DNA of 50,275 nt from a virus. Both the position numbers and the translations under genes were made by a program. The notes below the pieces were generated by a model. It saw nothing but the letters and a program-made list of their open reading frames with translations. It did not search any database and was not told the DNA's origin. Below are positions 25,523 to 33,214 of the stretch, one piece after another (the first letter of the stretch is position 1; each line of letters begins with the position of its first letter). The stretch lies in the IMG/VR virus record IMGVR_UViG_3300032322_002342, positions 1 to 50,275 of that record; one strand, 5' to 3'.

Positions 25523-25924
25523 ATGATTAAACTAGAACTTACGAATTATCAAGCAATTCAACTTGACAACCTGCTCCAAACCTTGTCTGTGCTGTCATCA
25601 AAAACACTGCCAGATTCAGTTAAGCAAGAATTGGCAACGGGATTTAGTGATAACTCAGATCTTAAAGTTGTCATTGAAAAACTAAGGGCAGAGCTTGACA
25701 GTCTATCCCAGATTCAAAAGGAAAAAATTGAAACCTGAGCTGTTGATGAAGACTTAAAGCCGTTAGATATTAAATCTCCGCCTGACTGGAATGATTACGA
25801 CGAATACTTGCTCAATGGTGGACAACTTGAATATTCGGAGTGGCAGCTTCAAAGACTAGCTGTACTGACTCAAGTACCCGAAAGCATTTTGAATCAAGGT
25901 CGAGCCTGCGGAACCGTCAACTAA
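25523..25924 (+). pseudogene. Broken paralogue of the 163-residue gene at 40799, with in-frame stop and truncated end
   Basis: The frame starts MIKLELTNYQAIQLDNLL, closely matching MIKLNLTSYQAIQLDALL at 40799. A TGA at 25736-25738 interrupts it, but the same frame continues with matching sequence (PPDWNDYDEYLLNGGQLEYSEW against PPFWNDYDKYLLEGGKSEYIDW) as far as ILNQ at about 25897, where similarity stops at the right edge of the TnpB element. The missing C-terminal part is not found on the far side of the element. I read this as a decayed copy cut by the insertion with deletion. Stop read-through is possible but less likely. Confidence 0.75.
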
Positions 25925-25950
25925 CCGCACCCACAAGGGGATGCGGCTTG
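25898..25950 (-). mobile_element. Right-end hairpin of the TnpB element and candidate 3' end of its omega RNA
   Basis: CCGCACCC and GGG(GA)TGCGG pair around ACAA at 25924-25948, overlapping the last tnpB codons, where IS605-family right ends and the omega RNA scaffold lie. Similarity of the flanking broken gene stops at about 25897, giving a boundary estimate. On the minus strand the flank after the boundary begins TTGATTC. The exact end was not proven. Confidence 0.5.
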
Positions 25951-27063
25951 GCTCTGGGAACCGAGAGTCCCCGAACCATGAGGAGCATTGACTGACCCCT
26001 GTTCCCCCGTCTCAATTTGAGCAAGGGAAAGAATGTAGTTATCTCGCACATTCACGGCAGCATTGATGTCTGCGTGTGCCGTGTAGCCGCAAGAGCCACA
26101 ACGGAATCGAGATTTCTTGCGGTTCGCACTACTGCGATGTCCACACCGAGAACATTTCTGACTGGTGTATCGAGCATCCACAAAAACAACATTTTTTCCA
26201 AGCGCCTCAGCTTTATAGGAAAGGAATTGCTCAAACTGATAGAAGCTCCAACTAGAGAGCCACTTATTGAGCTTCTTACCCCGTCGCTGAGTGCGAATGC
26301 CTGACAGATCTTCCAACACGAAAACCGTGTAATCAGGCTGTCTAGCAATCTTTTTGGTCGCACAATGGTTAACGTCGCGCATGAACCGCTTCTCTCTGCC
26401 TGACATCGCCCGTAGACGACGCTTTGCGCTTCGAGTGCCTTTTTGCTGCAACTTACGCCGATTGTACAAATACCGTCTTTGCGTAGCACGAACTTTGTTG
26501 GAGCTAAAGAACTGACCGTCTGAGGTGGTTGCTAAATGGTACAAGCCTCGGTCAATTCCTTGAGCATTACCGTTTTGAACCTGCGGTGTTTCAGTCTCAA
26601 ACACCAACCTCACCCAAAACTGTTTGCTGTGTTTTGAATAGGTCAGTGTAGCCGCACAAAAATCCCAGGTTTCAAATATCTCCTTGAAGTGTTGCGGCAC
26701 ATCTAAGACGAGCTTTTCACGCTTGCCAATACACGAAAGGGTTAACTGATAACCTCTCAATGTCATGGTGCGTTTGTCATAGCGCAGTCCCGATGTCGGT
26801 TTCTTCTTCGGATGCCGTTTGAACTTGGTAGCTTTAACCGCCTCCATTGCATTGTCTCGCACCGTTTGCAGCAACGCAGAAGGCACACTGGGATACTTCT
26901 GTCGCAAGTCTGCATACAGATCCCGGTGTGCCTTGTTTTTGTTGTATGTACCGTTTGCCAATGCCCAATCGACGTGTGCATTAAAGATCTCTGCACACTG
27001 AACCATGAGAGGTAGGAACCGCTCAGATGGCAAGTCAACTGGAATGGAAACGGTGCGCTTCAT
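25921..27063 (-). CDS. tnpB: TnpB, RNA-guided nuclease of an IS200/IS605-family (IS1341-type) element
   Basis: A 380-residue protein from MKRTVSIPV (an in-frame GTG 15 codons upstream is possible). RuvC-like catalytic residues are intact: Asp171 in GIDRG, Glu251 in VLEDLSG and Asp332 in HADINAA. A four-cysteine zinc finger, CSRCG...CGSCG (C304, C307, C322, C325), lies between the second and third. Length is normal for the family. No TnpA transposase lies nearby, so the element would need one in trans. The remnant of the same start at 38567-38584 supports the start chosen here. TnpB proteins cleave DNA guided by an omega RNA from the right end of the element. The protein looks functional. Confidence 0.93.
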   Translation of the reverse strand: MKRTVSIPVDLPSERFLPLMVQCAEIFNAHVDWALANGTYNKNKAHRDLYADLRQKYPSVPSALLQTVRDNAMEAVKATKFKRHPKKKPTSGLRYDKRTMTLRGYQLTLSCIGKREKLVLDVPQHFKEIFETWDFCAATLTYSKHSKQFWVRLVFETETPQVQNGNAQGIDRGLYHLATTSDGQFFSSNKVRATQRRYLYNRRKLQQKGTRSAKRRLRAMSGREKRFMRDVNHCATKKIARQPDYTVFVLEDLSGIRTQRRGKKLNKWLSSWSFYQFEQFLSYKAEALGKNVVFVDARYTSQKCSRCGHRSSANRKKSRFRCGSCGYTAHADINAAVNVRDNYILSLAQIETGEQGSVNAPHGSGTLGSQSQAASPCGCG

Positions 27064-27126
27064 TTCTTGGTTTACCTTCTTCGGGGTCTGGATTTCCTCC
27101 AGCCGCACTGAGGATTAGCGCGATCG

Positions 27127-27393
27127 CTATTTCTCCCCTAGTACCTCGAACGATTCTGACCCCACGCCGTTACCGCTGCCGTAAATGTGATCATAGGACT
27201 GCACGATCGCCTTCAACGTGGAACGGCACAGTGTCAAGTCCTGTCGCAACCTGAAGTTTTCATACCCGATCGCCCAGATGTGCGCGGCGATCGATTCCTG
27301 GTAGGGACAGGATGACCTTTTGCCCTGCATGATGTCCACACAGGCGGTTACTTCTCCCCTCTGCAACCACTCGTTAACGGTTTCAATATCCAT
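27127..27393 (-). CDS. Unknown phage protein, 88 residues
   Basis: The ATG at 27393 follows GGGGAG. The protein (MDIETVNEWLQRGEVTACVD, then SIAAHIWAIGYENFRLRQDL) is mostly helical. It overlaps the end of the winged-helix-like gene upstream by 11 bases. The minus-strand operon ends here against the left side of the TnpB element, only about 20-60 bases away. No family is recognised. Confidence 0.65.
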   Translation of the reverse strand: MDIETVNEWLQRGEVTACVDIMQGKRSSCPYQESIAAHIWAIGYENFRLRQDLTLCRSTLKAIVQSYDHIYGSGNGVGSESFEVLGEK

Positions 27394-27772
27394 GACGGCT
27401 CCCCGCAAATTTAACCCACCAATCAGACAGTTGATCAATTTGGCTGGCAGTCCCCACTAGCTCAAGCATCCTCCGTGGTCTGCCCAATCCTGTGGATTTC
27501 TGGTTGTACCTGGAAATCACCCCCATCCGATCGAGGTACCCCAATGCAGCGTAAATAATCGTATCACTGACCTCAAACCCCGGAAACATCTCAGGGAGAT
27601 TTAGGATCAACCCTGACGGGTAACAGTCCCCACGTTTCAGGCTCCAGAGGACATAAGCGATCGCCTGGTACTTGTTCAAGAACACGATCGGATTTCTGAG
27701 CGCTGCCAGCACCTCTGTCAACGACTCTTCAGAGAGTCTCTCAATATCTTGTGCTGAGGTCAGTTTAACCAT
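27383..27772 (-). CDS. Small winged-helix-like protein, 129 residues
   Basis: Helices LNKYQAIAYVLWSLKRGDC and FEVSDTIIYAALGYLDRMGVISRY followed by GLGRPRRMLELV fit a winged-helix DNA-binding domain with its recognition helix near 72-85 and a Gly/Arg wing. It lies between the pentapeptide gene leader remnant and an 88-residue unknown gene. The target is unknown. Family assignment is by secondary-structure pattern only. Confidence 0.6.
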   Translation of the reverse strand: MVKLTSAQDIERLSEESLTEVLAALRNPIVFLNKYQAIAYVLWSLKRGDCYPSGLILNLPEMFPGFEVSDTIIYAALGYLDRMGVISRYNQKSTGLGRPRRMLELVGTASQIDQLSDWWVKFAGSRHGY

Positions 27773-27840
27773 CTTTTCCTCCCGGTCCTGGATACAAAAA
27801 CAACCGCTTTATAGCGAGAGAGAAAATCTATAGTTGTCAT
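27760..27840 (-). pseudogene. Duplicated 5' end of the pentapeptide-repeat gene (26-codon remnant or leader)
   Basis: MTTIDFLSRYKA mirrors the start of the pentapeptide protein (MTT...ELLSRYEA). The 50 bases upstream, including the CTTTCTCTTTTTT-like tract, are also shared between 27841-27893 and 28867-28919. The frame stops after 26 codons, overlapping the start of the winged-helix-like gene. It may now act as a translated leader for that gene. Confidence 0.55.
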
Positions 27841-27921
27841 GTCGCGCCCCTTCTCTTTTTTGTGGATGGATTCAATTGGTTTAATTATAAGACATCCGAG
27901 TGCCGATCAGGTCACCATCGG

Positions 27922-28866
27922 TCAGGACTTCAAATATTTCTGAAATTCAGCCCGTAGTAGTGTCTCGTGCTGCTCGTAGAATTCTGCTGCGTTTTCATCT
28001 AGTTTGGCAATTTCATTGACAGACTGAATTGCCAACCATTCTTTCAAGGTTCGACATTGACACTCAATCCACGCTACCTGCGTAGAGGGAACGATGTTAA
28101 CGCGGAAGTCTAGATCGATCGTCACAATCGTGGTGCCATCAGCGATCGTGCCGCTCAGGTTGACACGGGTCAGGTAGGCACCGATCAGGTCGGCACCGAT
28201 CAGGTTGGCACCGCTCAGGTCGGCACCGATCAGGTTGGCATCGCTCAGGTCGGCATTGCTCAAGATGGCATCGCGCAGGTCGGCATTGCTCAGGTCGGCA
28301 TTGCTCAGATTGGCATCGCTCAGGTTGGCATCGCTCAGGTTGGCATCGCTCAGGTTGGCATTGCTCAGGTAGGCGCCGATCAGGTCGGCATTGCTCAGGT
28401 CGGCACCGCTCAGGATGGCACCGCGCAGGTCGGCATTGCTCAGGTAGGCGCCGATCAGGATGGCACCGCGCAGGTCGTCATTGCTCAGGTAGGCATCGGT
28501 CAGGTCGGTATTGCTCAGGTTGGCACCGATCAGGTTGGCACGAGTCAGGTTGACACCGGTCAGGTCGGCGCCGTACAGGTAGGCACCGTACAGGTTGGCA
28601 CCGTACAGGTAGGCACCGCTCAGGTTGGCACCGCGCAGGTCGGCATTGCTCAGGTTGACACGGGTCAGGTCGGCATTGCTCAGGTCGGCACCGCTCAGGT
28701 TGGCACCGCGAAGGTTGACACGGGTCAGGTTGGCATCGGTCAGATCGGCACCGCGCAGGTCGGCACCGATCAGGTTGGCACCGCTCAGATCGGCATTACG
28801 AAAATCACGCTCCCCCGCTTCATAGCGAGAGAGAAGTTCTTGAGTGGTTGTGGCAGTAGTGGTCAT
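27922..28866 (-). CDS. Pentapeptide-repeat protein, 314 residues
   Basis: The ATG at 28866 follows GGGAG. Residues 22-235 are about forty tandem A[DN]LSx-type pentapeptides, forming a right-handed quadrilateral beta helix. Known members such as MfpA and Qnr mimic DNA and protect or inhibit gyrase, while many cyanobacterial ones have no known role. The C-terminal 80 residues are a separate domain with VAWIECQCRTLKEWL and a helix ending EFQKYLKS. The 15-base DNA units are nearly identical, so the array can grow or shrink by slippage. Beside methyltransferases, a DNA-mimic or anti-restriction role is attractive but unproven. Confidence 0.85.
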   Translation of the reverse strand: MTTTATTTQELLSRYEAGERDFRNADLSGANLIGADLRGADLTDANLTRVNLRGANLSGADLSNADLTRVNLSNADLRGANLSGAYLYGANLYGAYLYGADLTGVNLTRANLIGANLSNTDLTDAYLSNDDLRGAILIGAYLSNADLRGAILSGADLSNADLIGAYLSNANLSDANLSDANLSDANLSNADLSNADLRDAILSNADLSDANLIGADLSGANLIGADLIGAYLTRVNLSGTIADGTTIVTIDLDFRVNIVPSTQVAWIECQCRTLKEWLAIQSVNEIAKLDENAAEFYEQHETLLRAEFQKYLKS

Positions 28867-28918
28867 GTCGCTCCCTTTCTCCTTTTTTGTGGGCAGATTC
28901 AACTGCATTAATTACGGT

Positions 28919-29524
28919 CTAGAAATTCCAGAATGTAACGCTGGCGGGAGTCTTCCCAGGGCGAATATCGAAGCAGGAATCATAGATCTGTCTACCCCGT
29001 TCTGGCTTGCCTTCCCTGAGATACGCTATGCGGTTAACGATCGCGTAAACGTGGTGAATATGGCAATCGAGGGACTGAAACGCCTGGTTCCTGGCAATAG
29101 ACTGAAAGAAGTCGTTAGGGAGGAGGAACAGCAAGCGTGCGTTGGAATAAGAGCGATCGAGCAGGTCAAGTCCTCGCCCGATAAATGCGGATGCAACAGA
29201 GAACGGTGGGTTCGTAATAACCAGATCAAACTGACGGAACTGCCCCGTCAGAAAGTCGGAATTCACCCAATGGTGGTAATTGCTGCTTGATGCCCGTGCA
29301 TGTCGGTAGGAATTGATTTCGTTGCAGACGACCATGTGGTCGGTTGACTTCGGCAGATATTTTGCAATCTGTCCCGTCCCTGCGGAAGGTTCCAGAATCC
29401 TCCTGTCAGCAGGTAGGACTAACGATGCCATCAGTTGAGCGATCGGATCGGGGGTTTCCCAATCGTCGCTGGTGAAGCCTGTTGCCGATGTAGATTCCGG
29501 TTCTATCAAAGAAAGTTGTCTCAT
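28919..29524 (-). CDS. SAM-dependent DNA methyltransferase (N6-adenine type)
   Basis: A 201-residue protein from the ATG at 29524, which shares its A with the stop of the upstream methyltransferase (TGATG). Motif I EPSAGTGQ lies at 45-52 and motif IV NPPF at 105-108 in DLVITNPPFSVA. The order and the NPPF form indicate an amino-methyltransferase acting on adenine. It is small and has no recognisable target-recognition domain, as is usual for phage methyltransferases. It probably acts with its neighbour to protect phage DNA. Confidence 0.83.
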   Translation of the reverse strand: MRQLSLIEPESTSATGFTSDDWETPDPIAQLMASLVLPADRRILEPSAGTGQIAKYLPKSTDHMVVCNEINSYRHARASSSNYHHWVNSDFLTGQFRQFDLVITNPPFSVASAFIGRGLDLLDRSYSNARLLFLLPNDFFQSIARNQAFQSLDCHIHHVYAIVNRIAYLREGKPERGRQIYDSCFDIRPGKTPASVTFWNF

Positions 29525-30567
29525 CACGCCATCGCTCCAAAGATTGTTAGTTGCTGGCAACGTTTAGCCGCGATCGCTGCATAGTTGGGGTTTAGCTCAA
29601 TTCCGATCACCTTTCGTCCCAATTCTTGAGCCATCAGAAGGGTCGTGCCGGAGCCAGCGAACGGGTCTAAAACGGTGCCGTCAAGGGGACAGGTTGATAG
29701 GATACATCGGCGGGGAATCTCGGCTGGATAGGAAGCGTAATGGACATCGGTTAACGGCTCCGGGGATAAATGCCACACATCACGGCAGTTTGCACCACGA
29801 TCCGCAAAGTTGCCGTCGATCAACCCTGTATGAGGCTCCTGACCAGGAATACTCCGGCTCTTCCCCTTATCTCGGTTGGGACGTAAACCCCAGTCTTTCG
29901 CAGGTTGCCGGATCGCGCCAAAATCGCTCCAATACCGCGCCGACTTGGTTAGCATCCAGATTTGCTCATGTGCCCTGGTGCAGCGATCGGTCACGCTTTC
30001 AGGCATCGGTGCCTTTTTGCTCCAGATGATTTCACTACGGACAATCCACCCAACGTCCTGGAGCGCGATCGCTAACCGCTGAGGGACAAGCTGTAGTGAT
30101 TTATCAGCGTAAGAATCGCCCATGTTCACCCAGGCAACCCCATCTTTTCTCAGCACCCGGTACACTTCAGCAAAGATCTCAACCAAATGATTGACAAACT
30201 CTTGCGGCGTTTGCTCCTGCCCTAATTCGCCCTTCCATGCACCGCACCTTGAGCAACGGCAATCTTCTTTCCAGCGTGTCGTCTTGATCCGGGACGCATT
30301 CTTTTGTCCGCCAGGTTGGGACGCTTCGGCTTTTCCGCCCGATGCTCCACCCTCGCGGTAGTAGCGTTCTATAGTCCAATCGTGATCGCAGTCCAGATCC
30401 CCTCCCCACTCCTGCGGTTCTGTTCCGTATTGGCGCAAATTGAAATAAGGGGGAGAGGTGATGCAACAGTTGACCGACTCGTCGGGGAGTCGACTGAGAA
30501 TGCTTAAACAATGCCCCACATAAAGGCTAATTTGCGGGGTCTTAAAATAGGGTTCCATGAGTGACAT
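29524..30567 (-). CDS. DNA methyltransferase (beta-type, N4-cytosine or N6-adenine)
   Basis: A 347-residue protein from the ATG at 30567 with a strong GGAGGGAG site. The catalytic motif SPPYF lies at 38-42 and precedes the SAM-binding motif DPFAGSGTT near residue 301-309, the beta order. SPPY favours N4-cytosine but also occurs in adenine enzymes. A cysteine cluster (CRCSRCG near 105-111) and an EWGGDLDCDHDW segment lie in the target-recognition region. It is translationally coupled to the second methyltransferase. The target sequence cannot be read; HIP1-related sites are a candidate given their abundance. Confidence 0.85.
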   Translation of the reverse strand: MSLMEPYFKTPQISLYVGHCLSILSRLPDESVNCCITSPPYFNLRQYGTEPQEWGGDLDCDHDWTIERYYREGGASGGKAEASQPGGQKNASRIKTTRWKEDCRCSRCGAWKGELGQEQTPQEFVNHLVEIFAEVYRVLRKDGVAWVNMGDSYADKSLQLVPQRLAIALQDVGWIVRSEIIWSKKAPMPESVTDRCTRAHEQIWMLTKSARYWSDFGAIRQPAKDWGLRPNRDKGKSRSIPGQEPHTGLIDGNFADRGANCRDVWHLSPEPLTDVHYASYPAEIPRRCILSTCPLDGTVLDPFAGSGTTLLMAQELGRKVIGIELNPNYAAIAAKRCQQLTIFGAMA

Positions 30568-30584
30568 ACTCCCTCCAACTTTAA

Positions 30585-30980
30585 TCACCGCTCGATCGTG
30601 GTTTCTACGATTTCTTGATAGCAAGTGCCACCATCAAGCCATACATGAAAAGCCCGATCGCACCCGTCCTGTATCAACACTTCTGTCACCCCGTACCGGA
30701 GCAGAGAATGCAATAGCATCCGCAATTCTGGCAGGTGTTTTTCCTGTTCTATTCGAGCCTCAGCACTGGCATAATCAATCCGCATCGCCAAAGAGAATTG
30801 CTCGTCCCCGTCCTGGAGCAGTACGAAATCGCAGTCAGCTTTAGCAAGGCATTCTTTAACAGAATTGGGCAGCCCGATCGCGATCGCTTCTAACACAAAT
30901 GTGCCGAACGGATTGAATGGCACTGACATATCTTCGATCAACTTGCGACCAGCGATCGCCCTTAAATCTTCAAGTTCCAT
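30585..30980 (-). CDS. Unknown phage protein, 131 residues
   Basis: The ATG at 30980 follows GGAGGGG. A longer frame upstream overlaps the PP-loop gene and lacks a good site. The sequence MELEDLRAIAGRKLIEDMSV, then DCDFVLLQDGDEQFSLAMRID and a C-terminal CDRAFHVWLDGG, suggests a small alpha/beta domain. It lies between the PP-loop protein and the methyltransferases, 17 bases from each, so it likely belongs to the same modification unit. No family is recognised. Confidence 0.65.
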   Translation of the reverse strand: MELEDLRAIAGRKLIEDMSVPFNPFGTFVLEAIAIGLPNSVKECLAKADCDFVLLQDGDEQFSLAMRIDYASAEARIEQEKHLPELRMLLHSLLRYGVTEVLIQDGCDRAFHVWLDGGTCYQEIVETTIER

Positions 30981-30996
30981 CCGACCCCTCCAGTAG

Positions 30997-32019
30997 TTAA
31001 TCGGTACAAGCACAACTTTCCTGCTCATCATCAAACAACGGGATCGGATCTCCAAATAGGATTTCCGACAAACTACCGCGTTTATCAAACGTGTTTCCAA
31101 TTTTTACCTCCTGGTCGATCCACCAGGATGTTCTTTCAGGGTGCAATTGATGCTGTCGCCTCTTTTCAGCAGACGTGTGGAAAAAGCATTGGTCACAGTT
31201 GGAAATTTCTGGAAATTCCCACCCCTTCTTCTCCCAGTAGCGATTAACAACCTGCTTGGTTGTTCCTTCTAGAAACATGGGAGCCTGTCGAAACCGCCAT
31301 TCGTATTTCTCAGCCCACCTGTGCTTGCCTGCAAATTGCCCAGCAATATCGCATTTCAGACTAGCCTGAAAATTCTCGCAACTCCCCAATCGTGACCAAT
31401 CCCAACAACCATCCTCTCCCCATCTTGCCCCCAGCATTTTATAAACTCGATGAGGTTCATCTGCCCGGAATCCAATCTGCATCTCGATCGGGTCACAGAC
31501 GAACATCTCTTTTTCAGAATCGTACTCGCCAGACAGAACGCGAGAAAAGGTGTAATTAAAAATGGGATACACCTTCAATTCTTCAGTACAGAACCTCATC
31601 GCTTGATTCGGAATCATAGAACGGTTCCGAATCAAGCGATCGTATGTTTTACCCCACACCCAGGTTATCTCTTTACCAATTAGTTGCTCCAATCTCAAAA
31701 CATTGAGCAACGTCTGATCTAACTCTCTGGAACCTTGAAACACTGGGCACTTTTCTTGAACTGCCCGCAACAAACCTTTGTCCTGAATTCTACAGTTTGG
31801 ATCTTCCGTTAGCACCACCGCAAAAACATAGTAGTCGGCAGGATAATGTACTGCCATATATGCAGAACTACGCCCACCAGAAATTGAAGCTACGATCGCA
31901 GTTCCGACACCCTTTGTCGCATTCAGATAATCAACTGCAATTTGGCGATCGCTCTTTGCTCTCTCTAGTTTGTCGGCAATCTCCACATCATTGCCGAACA
32001 TGTCACGCTGAACAACCAT
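30997..32019 (-). CDS. PAPS-reductase-like PP-loop ATPase family protein
   Basis: A 340-residue protein. The PP-loop SGGRSS lies at 47-52, followed by YYVFAVVLTEDPNC. The RFCTEELKVYP box at 142-152 is characteristic of phosphoadenosine-phosphosulfate-reductase-like proteins. Extra cysteines (CENF, CDQCFF near 285, CACTD at the end) could bind a metal or an iron-sulfur cluster. Phages often carry such genes. DndC, which makes phosphorothioate DNA, is in the same superfamily, but no other dnd genes are present. Its place just upstream of two methyltransferases makes a nucleotide or DNA modification role plausible. Sulfur assimilation is the alternative. Confidence 0.78.
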   Translation of the reverse strand: MVVQRDMFGNDVEIADKLERAKSDRQIAVDYLNATKGVGTAIVASISGGRSSAYMAVHYPADYYVFAVVLTEDPNCRIQDKGLLRAVQEKCPVFQGSRELDQTLLNVLRLEQLIGKEITWVWGKTYDRLIRNRSMIPNQAMRFCTEELKVYPIFNYTFSRVLSGEYDSEKEMFVCDPIEMQIGFRADEPHRVYKMLGARWGEDGCWDWSRLGSCENFQASLKCDIAGQFAGKHRWAEKYEWRFRQAPMFLEGTTKQVVNRYWEKKGWEFPEISNCDQCFFHTSAEKRRQHQLHPERTSWWIDQEVKIGNTFDKRGSLSEILFGDPIPLFDDEQESCACTD

Positions 32020-32089
32020 CTAACACCTCGATAGAACTCCAAAATTACCCCTAGAACCGTTTGACCATCCATACCTACACGATCGCTCT

Positions 32090-32518
32090 TTACCCTGCCT
32101 TCCTGGGGCGATTTTCGACATCTGAGGGCACGATCGCCTGACCACCACACCCAGCATTTCGACACCCGATCGCTGTTTCGCGTGGGAATGACACCAGATC
32201 GCCCTCTTCCACCACCTGTACTCGGACACAGAGATCCCAGCCGATCGCTACCACTGATGGCACGCCGGACTTCTCCCAGACGATCGCGGCGAGGCGATCG
32301 AACTTGTCCCAGTTCTCTGCCCATGCGATCCGCGCTTCGCCTAATGCCCCATAGTCCAGTACCAGAGATTGCATGATCTCGCCGGCGATCCACATCTCCG
32401 CAAATCCTACAGCGGCGTACTTCCACACGGTTCCCATGAGTTCGGGCGTTGATGCCTGGATTGCGGCAATTTCGGCGGCACCAGGATCTACGCGGTCTTG
32501 TCTTGCTGCTGTTTCCAT
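32090..32518 (-). CDS. Unknown phage protein, 142 residues
   Basis: The start at 32518 lies 31 bases inside the preceding 85-residue gene. Trp-rich helices (MGTVWKYAAVGFAEMWIAGEI, abbreviated here) precede a beta part (SVVAIGWDLCVRVQVVEEGDLV) and a CRNAGCGG cysteine pair. No family is recognised. It belongs to the minus-strand replication-to-modification operon. Confidence 0.65.
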   Translation of the reverse strand: METAARQDRVDPGAAEIAAIQASTPELMGTVWKYAAVGFAEMWIAGEIMQSLVLDYGALGEARIAWAENWDKFDRLAAIVWEKSGVPSVVAIGWDLCVRVQVVEEGDLVSFPRETAIGCRNAGCGGQAIVPSDVENRPRKAG

Positions 32519-32745
32519 TGGGTCAATTCCTCCAGTTCTAGTCGGTTTGCAAAGACATCTAACGCCGGTTTTGGCAGGTCATACAGGGTTGGGGTTGGCT
32601 TCAGGTCGCCTGCATCCTGGACGGTGGCAGCATGAGCTTTTCTGATCCATAGCTGAACCCGATCGCTGGTCAGCCGTAATCCCAAATCCAATAACGACCC
32701 ACGGATTCGGGCGATCGTCGTGGTTAAGTCCTCATCAAAACTCAT
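32488..32745 (-). CDS. Unknown phage protein, 85 residues
   Basis: The protein MSFDEDLTTTIARIRGSLLD, then LTSDRVQLWIRKAHAATVQD, is helical and ends with TQWKQQQDKTA. It overlaps the gene before by 11 bases and the gene after by 31. No family is recognised. Tight overlaps with both neighbours support expression. Confidence 0.65.
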   Translation of the reverse strand: MSFDEDLTTTIARIRGSLLDLGLRLTSDRVQLWIRKAHAATVQDAGDLKPTPTLYDLPKPALDVFANRLELEELTQWKQQQDKTA

Positions 32746-33214
32746 GATCGTCCTCCGATGCTGCCTGCCACTGCTCGATCTCTGCCACTGCTGCCCTCAG
32801 ATCGGGCGGTTCGGCTGATTTCAGGGTTCTTTCATGAATCTTTTGCCAGCGGGCTACTTCCTGGTTATGCACCCACTCACAGGTTTCGGGCGAAATTGAC
32901 GTGATGAGTGCATTTTCAGCGAACCTTTTTGTCGTCTTGGTATAGGTAGAGCCAGTCTCACCCTGGCATTGCACTTCGGTAAAGTTCCCACCACAACGAG
33001 GATTCTGGCATAGTACGCCAGCGTCACCCAGGAACACTGAATCGTATTCCCCAAGCATTCCTTCCAGCAGGCTATATCGACGTATGGTTTCGGAAAGGAT
33101 TAAACCACCGTCCCGACAACACAAGCATTTATACCCGCGATCGCTGGTCTTCTGTCGTCGGGATTCAATCAAGGCAAGGTATCGTTCGGTCGCTCTAGAC
33201 ATGTCAGGTAGCAT
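32735..33214 (-). CDS. Small zinc-ribbon-like protein, 159 residues
   Basis: The start at 33214 is chosen because GGAGGAGG precedes it. Longer upstream frame lies within the replication gene. Cysteine pairs CLCC (with DRGYK before) and CQNPRCGG could form a zinc ribbon at about residues 28-70. The C-terminal half is a charged helix (EVARWQKIHERTLKSAEPPD). It directly follows the replication protein gene with an 11-base overlap, so a replication accessory role such as helicase loading is possible but not shown. Confidence 0.65.
   Translation of the reverse strand: MLPDMSRATERYLALIESRRQKTSDRGYKCLCCRDGGLILSETIRRYSLLEGMLGEYDSVFLGDAGVLCQNPRCGGNFTEVQCQGETGSTYTKTTKRFAENALITSISPETCEWVHNQEVARWQKIHERTLKSAEPPDLRAAVAEIEQWQAASEDDHEF

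Noticed and set aside
28140-28810. Tandem short repeats that could suggest a CRISPR array or minisatellite
   Set aside because: Fifteen-base units are in frame and code pentapeptides; there are no unique spacers.
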